Shown here piece by piece: positions 59,113 through 64,000 of a stretch of DNA of 64,000 nucleotides. The first letter of the stretch is position 1, and the number at the start of each line of letters is the position of its first letter. The translations under genes were made by a program, and so were the position numbers. This stretch comes from Flavobacterium sp. CYK-55 (GTDB taxonomy: Bacteria > Bacteroidota > Bacteroidia > Flavobacteriales > Flavobacteriaceae): positions 44,429 through 108,428 of the forward strand of contig NZ_JAHCDK010000011.1 of the NCBI RefSeq assembly GCF_018413465.1, given 5' to 3'. The notes under the pieces were generated by a model. That model did not search any database. It worked only from the letters and a program-made list of their open reading frames with translations, and was not told the origin of the DNA.

Positions 59113-61050
59113 TTATAAAGCTGTAATAATAAATTCACTTCTACGGTTGGCTTGGTGCTCATCTTCTGAACATTGTACACCATCGGCACAACGGTTCACC
59201 AATTTTGTTTCACCATAACCTTTACCGGTTAATCTGCTTTCATCTACTCCGTTTTTAATCAACCAAGCAATGGTAGATTTGGCACGACGGTCAGATAATT
59301 TTTCGTTGTATTTGTGTGTCTGACGTGAGTCAGTATGTGAACGAACATCAATTTTCATGTTCGGATATTGCTTCATCACATCTAAGATTTTTTCAAGCTC
59401 TAGAGCAGCGTCCGGACGGATGTTCCACTTATCTAAGTCAAAGTAGATGATTTTGATACCAAAGGCTTTGGCCAAATCGTCGCCTACAGTAACCGGTTTG
59501 ACTTTTTTCTCCAATTGAATCGGTAAATCTGTTTTTCCGGTTTGTTTAGAAATAGTCAAACGCTGTTCTTTGGTTTCGTACGGATCTTTTTCAGCGCGAA
59601 CATAATATACTTTTCCGCACTCAACGGTTCCGAAATCATAAAAACCTTTATCGTCTGAAACCACCTCTTTGATTTTATTGAACTTTTCGTCAAACAAAGT
59701 TACTTTGGTGTTTGGCAAGATTTCGCCGGTTTCTAAATCAGTAACAATTCCTGATAAAGTTTGTTCACAAACCAATTTACGCGTTTCAACAAACTTGTAA
59801 ATATCGTCATAGCCCATACCGCCTTCACGGTTAGATGATAAGAATCCTTTACGGGTTTTGGTGTCAATCAAATAAGCAAAATCATCTTGCGGTGAGTTGG
59901 CAGGCGCTCCAATATTAATCGGTTCTTGTAAGCTTCCGTCCGCATTCATGCGCGACATAAAGATATCTAAACCGCCCAATCCCGGATGACCGTCTGAGGC
60001 AAAATACAATTCATTTTCGTCGGTTACCAGTGGGAAAGTTTCTTTTCCTTCAGTATTTATAGATCCTAAGTTTTCCGGTGTTCCGTAGCTGTCTTCGCCG
60101 GTAATGGCCACCTTCCACAAGTCAGATTGACCTTTGGTTCCCGGCATGTCAGAGGCAAAGTACAAAGTCTTTTCATCCGGGCTAAGCATCGGGTGAGCAG
60201 CGCTGTAACTGTCACTGTTGAAAGGTAACTCGGTTACATTTTGCCATACGCCATCTTTGAGGGTCGCTTTGTAGATTTTCAACAAAGTAACGCGGTTGGC
60301 ATCTTTACCTTTGGTTCCGTTGTTAAAGTTGTTTCGGGTAAAATACATGGTTTTACCATCTTTTGAGAAAACAGGTGTTGACTCGTGAAACTTAGAGTTG
60401 ATTTGTTTGGCGTATTTATCGGCCAATCCCAAAGCACCATCAGTTGATTGTTCGGCCGAATACAAGCCTGTAAAATATTGATTGGTCCATTTGTGTTTTT
60501 TCTGTGCTAAACTTCCGGTATCACGTGATGATGCAAAAACCAGCATATTGCCTGAGAATGCACTTCCATAATCAGAATATTTTGAGTTGATTCCGGCATC
60601 TTCAATTTTGTATCTACCTGAATTGGCTGTGATTTCATCCATGTAGTATTGTTTGTCTTTGAAGATTTTACCACGCAAATCCTCGCCGGCTTTTTGGTTG
60701 AATTGGCGCATCATTTCATCGGCTTTTTTGTAATCGCCAATTCCTTTGAGCGATTGCGCATAACGATAGTAATATTCTGGCTCAACCTCAGTATTCATGG
60801 CGAACAATTCTCCGTACCATTTGGCTGCTTTGGTTAAATCTGCGTTGAAGTAGTAGGCGTTTCCTAATTTTTGAAACATGTCTGCCGATTTGTAGCCTTT
60901 GTTGGCTACGCGCTCATAAGTCTGAGTTGCATCAATATATGCATATTTGGCATACTGCTTATCAGCTTTTTTGATACCGGCATTTTGGGCTAAACCATTA
61001 AAGGTAAGAGCACTCAAAAACGATATAAATAGTATTGCTTTATTTTTCAT
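59113..61050 (-). CDS. OmpA-family protein with TPR and PD40 repeats (PorE-like)
   Basis: A 645-residue exported protein with a signal peptide (NKAILFISFLSALTFNGLAQ). An N-terminal TPR region (ATQTYERVANKGYKSADMFQKLGNAYYF) is followed by WD40-like PD40 units (ESTPVFSKDGKTMYFTRNNF and AHPMLSPDEKTLYFASD and LVTDENELYFASDGHPG). Then come a carboxypeptidase-regulatory-like domain (EQTLSGIVTDLETGEILPNT) and a C-terminal OmpA domain (NIRPDAALELEKIL, MKIDVRSHTDSRQTHKYN, ANRRSEFII) that binds peptidoglycan. The same domain order is found in PorE of the T9SS. It ends the adhesin-PorP-OmpA operon, 12 bases after the PorP/SprF gene. Confidence 0.9.
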   Translation of the reverse strand: MKNKAILFISFLSALTFNGLAQNAGIKKADKQYAKYAYIDATQTYERVANKGYKSADMFQKLGNAYYFNADLTKAAKWYGELFAMNTEVEPEYYYRYAQSLKGIGDYKKADEMMRQFNQKAGEDLRGKIFKDKQYYMDEITANSGRYKIEDAGINSKYSDYGSAFSGNMLVFASSRDTGSLAQKKHKWTNQYFTGLYSAEQSTDGALGLADKYAKQINSKFHESTPVFSKDGKTMYFTRNNFNNGTKGKDANRVTLLKIYKATLKDGVWQNVTELPFNSDSYSAAHPMLSPDEKTLYFASDMPGTKGQSDLWKVAITGEDSYGTPENLGSINTEGKETFPLVTDENELYFASDGHPGLGGLDIFMSRMNADGSLQEPINIGAPANSPQDDFAYLIDTKTRKGFLSSNREGGMGYDDIYKFVETRKLVCEQTLSGIVTDLETGEILPNTKVTLFDEKFNKIKEVVSDDKGFYDFGTVECGKVYYVRAEKDPYETKEQRLTISKQTGKTDLPIQLEKKVKPVTVGDDLAKAFGIKIIYFDLDKWNIRPDAALELEKILDVMKQYPNMKIDVRSHTDSRQTHKYNEKLSDRRAKSTIAWLIKNGVDESRLTGKGYGETKLVNRCADGVQCSEDEHQANRRSEFIITAL

Positions 61051-61062
61051 GATGTTTCAATT

Positions 61063-61986
61063 TTAGAAGAATCGAGGAGAAATAATTTTGTTGTAATTGT
61101 TGAATAATTCAAATCTCAAGAATACTTCGTGAGAACCTGAATTGTATTTTCTGAGTCTGGTCGTTTCTAAGTCATAACCGTATCCGAGGTACAAACCGTC
61201 TGTAATTTGAAATCCGGCCAAGGCACTCATAGCGGCATCCCATCTGTAAGCAGCACCCAGAACAAATTTGTCATAGAACATAAAATTACCTGAAACATCT
61301 ACTTGAAGTGGCGAACCAGTAACCATTTTGGTCAAGATGGCCGGTTTAAATTTAATGTTTGGATTCAAGTCAAAAACATGTCCAGCAATCAAATAGTAGT
61401 TGATTCGTTCTTGTAGAATAGCTACATTATCACCATTGCTGTTGTTGAGTTTTTTGTTCTGTATAAAGTTGGGTACTGACAATCCTATGTATGATTTGTC
61501 TGAATGCCAATATACACCGGCACCAATGTTTGGCGTAAATTTATTATAATTGATCAAGGCAGCATCATCAGGTACAGTCGGATCTAAATCTAATTTAGAA
61601 GCATCTAAACCATAGAAGTTACCCGTACCTTTAAGACCAAATGATAAATTAAAAGTTTCTGAAGTTGGAACTGTATACGATACATCAACCGATATAGCAT
61701 TTTCAGTCGTTGGGCCAATTCTGTCATTGACAAATGATAACCCTAAACCTAGTTTGCTACCATTGATTGGCGTATTCATCGAAAGCGTATTGGTTACCGG
61801 AGCACCATCTAAACCAACCCATTGTGTTCGGTGTAAGCCAAAGATACTCAAAGCTCCCCTCGATCCCGCATAAGCCGGATTGATATTAATCGTGTTGTAC
61901 ATATACTGCGTGAATTGAGCATCCTGTTGCGCAAACCCCGCCGCGGCCGTAAACATCAAAACGAAAGTTAATATTCTTGTTTTCAT
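61063..61986 (-). CDS. PorP/SprF family type IX secretion outer-membrane protein
   Basis: A 307-residue beta-barrel protein of the PorP/SprF family. A signal peptide (KTRILTFVLMFTAAAGFAQQ) is followed by the family signature DAQFTQYMYNTININPAYAGSRGALSIFGLHRTQWVGLDGAP, and the C-terminus ends in a barrel strand (LRFELFNNYNKIISPRFF). Such proteins work with a type B sorting-domain cargo encoded beside them, as SprF does for SprB in gliding. Here the partner is the repeat-rich adhesin upstream, separated by a short hairpin-bearing gap. Confidence 0.95.
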   Translation of the reverse strand: MKTRILTFVLMFTAAAGFAQQDAQFTQYMYNTININPAYAGSRGALSIFGLHRTQWVGLDGAPVTNTLSMNTPINGSKLGLGLSFVNDRIGPTTENAISVDVSYTVPTSETFNLSFGLKGTGNFYGLDASKLDLDPTVPDDAALINYNKFTPNIGAGVYWHSDKSYIGLSVPNFIQNKKLNNSNGDNVAILQERINYYLIAGHVFDLNPNIKFKPAILTKMVTGSPLQVDVSGNFMFYDKFVLGAAYRWDAAMSALAGFQITDGLYLGYGYDLETTRLRKYNSGSHEVFLRFELFNNYNKIISPRFF

Positions 61987-62003
61987 TAGTTTTCTGTTTT
62001 AAT

Positions 62004-62027
62004 CCTGAGGGTTTTGCAACCCTCAGG
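62004..62027. repeat. Perfect 10-bp hairpin between the adhesin and PorP/SprF genes
   Basis: CCTGAGGGTT-TTGC-AACCCTCAGG is a perfect inverted repeat in the 60-base intercistronic gap. There is no T-run after it on the minus strand, so it is probably not a full terminator. It could block exonucleases or allow partial attenuation between the large adhesin gene and PorP/SprF. Confidence 0.75.
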
Positions 62028-62046
62028 CGTTAGATTTGAGTTTGGT

Positions 62047-64000
62047 TTATCTGGTTAGGTATAAATAACCTTCTTTGTGATGGTTACTACCATTTTTATC
62101 CGTATAATTTAGAATATAGAAATAAGTTCCGGTTGGTAATTGTGCTGATTTATCAACAGTTACACGACCTTCAGAAGTTCCTTTAAATGAACGAGCTGCA
62201 TTGTCATATTGACTAGTTTCATACACTAGTACACCCCATCGGTTATATATTTCTACCGAATTGGTTGGGAAACAAGTGAATTGGTCTAAGTTATCAATAT
62301 TTAAGTACTCGTTTACTCCATCATTGTTCGGAGAAACCGCATTGTAAACTACCGGCTCTGAACACTCAGGGTCAACTTCGCATTCATCATCTACAGTTAT
62401 CACTAAATTTACCAATCGGCTGCAATCACCCTCTGCAACTGCATACGTAATGAGGTAGTTTCCTACCGGTACATCATAAGGATTAAAAATATTACCCGTA
62501 ACACCGTTGCTAAAATCAACATCAGTCCATGTACCACCGCTTGGAACACCAGTAGGTAATAAAGTATCTAAATTGATCAATCTCTCTGGTGAATTATCAT
62601 TATTACATTCTGCATAAGCGGTAATATTATCTGGCGCTGTTCCCGGATTTACAATAACCGTTTGCGTGGTAGTTGCAATGTTTCCGTTTCCATCATTAAA
62701 TGACCAGTTAACTGTATAGGTACCGGCAACATTGTAGCTTACCGGATCTAAAGTTGTACCTGTAATGGTATTTTGATTACATGTATCAGTTGTTGTTGGT
62801 GCTGGAACATTTACCAAACAAGTTCCGGTAAGGGTTGCCAATGTTGGAATAAGCGGATCAACAGTATCGTCAATAATAACTTGTTGAATTGCTGTTGTGC
62901 TGTTGATACCATCACTAAATACCCAGTGAATTGTATAGGTTCCTTCACCTTGATATGTCAACGGATCACTTGTTGTTGCTGTTACTTGACCGGCACAAGT
63001 ATCTTGGCCTGTTGGTGGTGTCACTGTAACGGTACATTGAGCAGTAATGTTTGGCAATACTGGAGCAATCGGAGCTTGTGTATCTTGAACCACTACATTT
63101 TGGTTAGCTGAAACTACAAACTGTCCATTAGCATTGTTAAATGTCCAGTGAATTACATAATTACCAATCGTATTGTAAATAGTCGGATCAGTTGTTATAC
63201 CGATTAAAGTATTACCACAATTATCATTCATAGTCGGAGCAGGTGCAGTAGCACTACATTCAGCAACAATGTTACTCAATGATGGAGCTGTAGGAGCAGG
63301 GTTAATAGTCAAAGTAACCGCCGTTCTGGTTGCTGAGTAGCAAGTTCCATTGAATGACGCAGCATAGTATGTAATGGTTCCAACGGTATTCAATGTTGGG
63401 TTATCAACTGTAAATCCATCAACAGGTGCATTAAACCAAACGATTGTGTTTCCTGCTCCTGTGGTTGCAGTTGCAGTTAAAGCCGTTATCGGGTTTGAGA
63501 AACACCCTGTTTGATTACCACCAGAAATAGGTTCAGATGGTGTTTGTGGTTGAGCGTTGATTACTACTTCAGCAGAAGCTGATGAAGTACAACCTTCGCT
63601 GTTGGTTACGGTAAAGTTATAAGAACCAGCAGCCAAACCAGACACGGTTGTAGATGTTCCAGTTCCAGAGATGTTCCCCGGATTAATGGTCCAAGTTCCT
63701 GTTGGTAAACCGGTCAATTCTACTGAACCTGTTGCTACTGCGCACGTTGGTTGTGTTACAGTACCGGCAACTGGAGCCGATGGCGTTTGTGGTTGAGCGT
63801 TGATTACTACTTCAGCAGAAGCTGATGAAGTACAACCTTCGCTGTTGGTTACGGTAAAGTTATAAGAACCAGTAGCCAAACCAGACACGGTTGTAGATGT
63901 TCCAGTTCCAGAGATGTTCCCCGGATTAATGGTCCAAGTTCCTGTTGGTAAACCGGTCAATTCTACTGAACCTGTTGCTACTGCGCACGTTGGTTGTGTT
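62047..64000 (-). CDS. SprB-repeat adhesin with HYR-like domains and T9SS type B sorting domain, 5' cut by window edge
   Basis: The visible 650 residues are the C-terminal part of a large cell-surface adhesin. The reading frame is open to the right edge, so the start lies outside the window. At the right are SprB-type repeats of 81 residues. An Ig-like unit follows ([22 protein letters not shown]), then three HYR-like units with [30 protein letters not shown] and [14 protein letters not shown] at their starts. The last 100 residues are a type B T9SS sorting domain ([49 protein letters not shown]). With PorP/SprF and the OmpA/PorE-like gene downstream it forms a typical secretion trio; a role in gliding or attachment is inferred. 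Confidence 0.93.
   Translation of the reverse strand, partial: TQPTCAVATGSVELTGLPTGTWTINPGNISGTGTSTTVSGLATGSYNFTVTNSEGCTSSASAEVVINAQPQTPSAPVAGTVTQPTCAVATGSVELTGLPTGTWTINPGNISGTGTSTTVSGLAAGSYNFTVTNSEGCTSSASAEVVINAQPQTPSEPISGGNQTGCFSNPITALTATATTGAGNTIVWFNAPVDGFTVDNPTLNTVGTITYYAASFNGTCYSATRTAVTLTINPAPTAPSLSNIVAECSATAPAPTMNDNCGNTLIGITTDPTIYNTIGNYVIHWTFNNANGQFVVSANQNVVVQDTQAPIAPVLPNITAQCTVTVTPPTGQDTCAGQVTATTSDPLTYQGEGTYTIHWVFSDGINSTTAIQQVIIDDTVDPLIPTLATLTGTCLVNVPAPTTTDTCNQNTITGTTLDPVSYNVAGTYTVNWSFNDGNGNIATTTQTVIVNPGTAPDNITAYAECNNDNSPERLINLDTLLPTGVPSGGTWTDVDFSNGVTGNIFNPYDVPVGNYLITYAVAEGDCSRLVNLVITVDDECEVDPECSEPVVYNAVSPNNDGVNEYLNIDNLDQFTCFPTNSVEIYNRWGVLVYETSQYDNAARSFKGTSEGRVTVDKSAQLPTGTYFYILNYTDKNGSNHHKEGYLYLTR
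63542..64000 (-). repeat. Tandem 243-bp (81-residue) SprB repeats in the adhesin
   Basis: One full repeat at 63542-63784 is followed by a second copy from 63785 that runs off the right edge. Over the 216 comparable bases they differ at one position, which changes Ala to Thr in the GLAAG/GLATG segment. The unit carries two Cys, in EGCTSSA and QPTCAVA. Confidence 0.9.

Noticed and set aside
62773..63111. 112-residue Cys-rich open frame on the plus strand inside the adhesin
   Set aside because: Its Cys and Trp richness comes from reading the Thr- and Pro-rich adhesin codons in reverse. No signal peptide or motif supports it.

Overview
The window comes from the chromosome of a member of the Bacteroidota, most likely a Flavobacterium-like member of the Flavobacteriaceae. 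The signs are type IX secretion (T9SS) C-terminal sorting domains, SprB-type repeats and a PorP/SprF protein, a fused CcoN-CcoO oxidase subunit, DUF349 and DUF5606 proteins, an OstA/LptA-like protein of flavobacterial type, and promoters of the Bacteroidota form TAnnTTTG. Nearly all of it is coding. I see no tRNA, rRNA, CRISPR array, insertion sequence or phage gene, and no gene-free stretch longer than about 220 bases.

Layout. (1) 1-3938: the 3' part of a LytTR response regulator, heme A synthase, CCA-adding enzyme and a TsaC-type enzyme. (2) 4006-12367, plus strand: a surface-glycan operon with pseudaminic-acid genes pseB-pseC-pseF-(double GNAT)-pseI, an Fe/2-oxoglutarate dioxygenase and two probable glycosyltransferases. 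No PseG hydrolase is visible. (3) 12368-18862: an LPS core or lipid A group with two membrane sulfatase-fold proteins, a Kdo-kinase-like protein and a GT9-GT2 fusion. (4) 18881-22785: dapD, a small exported protein, then ruvX, def, a DUF5606 protein and mazG. (5) 22786-33909: a Crp/Fnr regulator diverging from a complete cbb3 oxidase cluster (ccoI, ccoS, ccoNO, ccoQ, ccoP, ccoG, ccoH, a TauE/SafE-like protein and a DUF465 protein), followed by convergent hemN. (6) 33913-52608: mostly housekeeping genes (DUF349, aroE, TPR, class III aminotransferase, OstA/LptA-like, alpha-amylase, nhaA, purA, Fur family, RelA/SpoT, serine hydrolase, SpoU methyltransferase). (7) 52668-64000: T9SS cargo (subtilase with type A sorting domain, two proteins with type B domain), a Wzx-like flippase, an OmpA/PD40 protein, PorP/SprF and a repeat-rich adhesin cut by the right edge.

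The most informative signal is regulatory. Three palindromes of the form TGAT-N4-(A/G)TCA lie upstream of ccoI, ccoS and hemN. In each case the palindrome centre is exactly 36.5 bases from the last G of a TTTG -7 element. That fits one Fnr-type activator, encoded next door, switching on microaerobic respiration and oxygen-independent heme synthesis from class II promoters. The same palindrome at ccoI sits closer to the regulator's own -7 box, which suggests autorepression.

Other points: the pseudaminic operon has a tandem GNAT protein where a PseG-containing protein might be expected; the OstA/LptA-like protein carries a three-fold repeated C-terminal module of unknown function; and the adhesin has a 243-bp tandem repeat with one difference in 216 compared bases.
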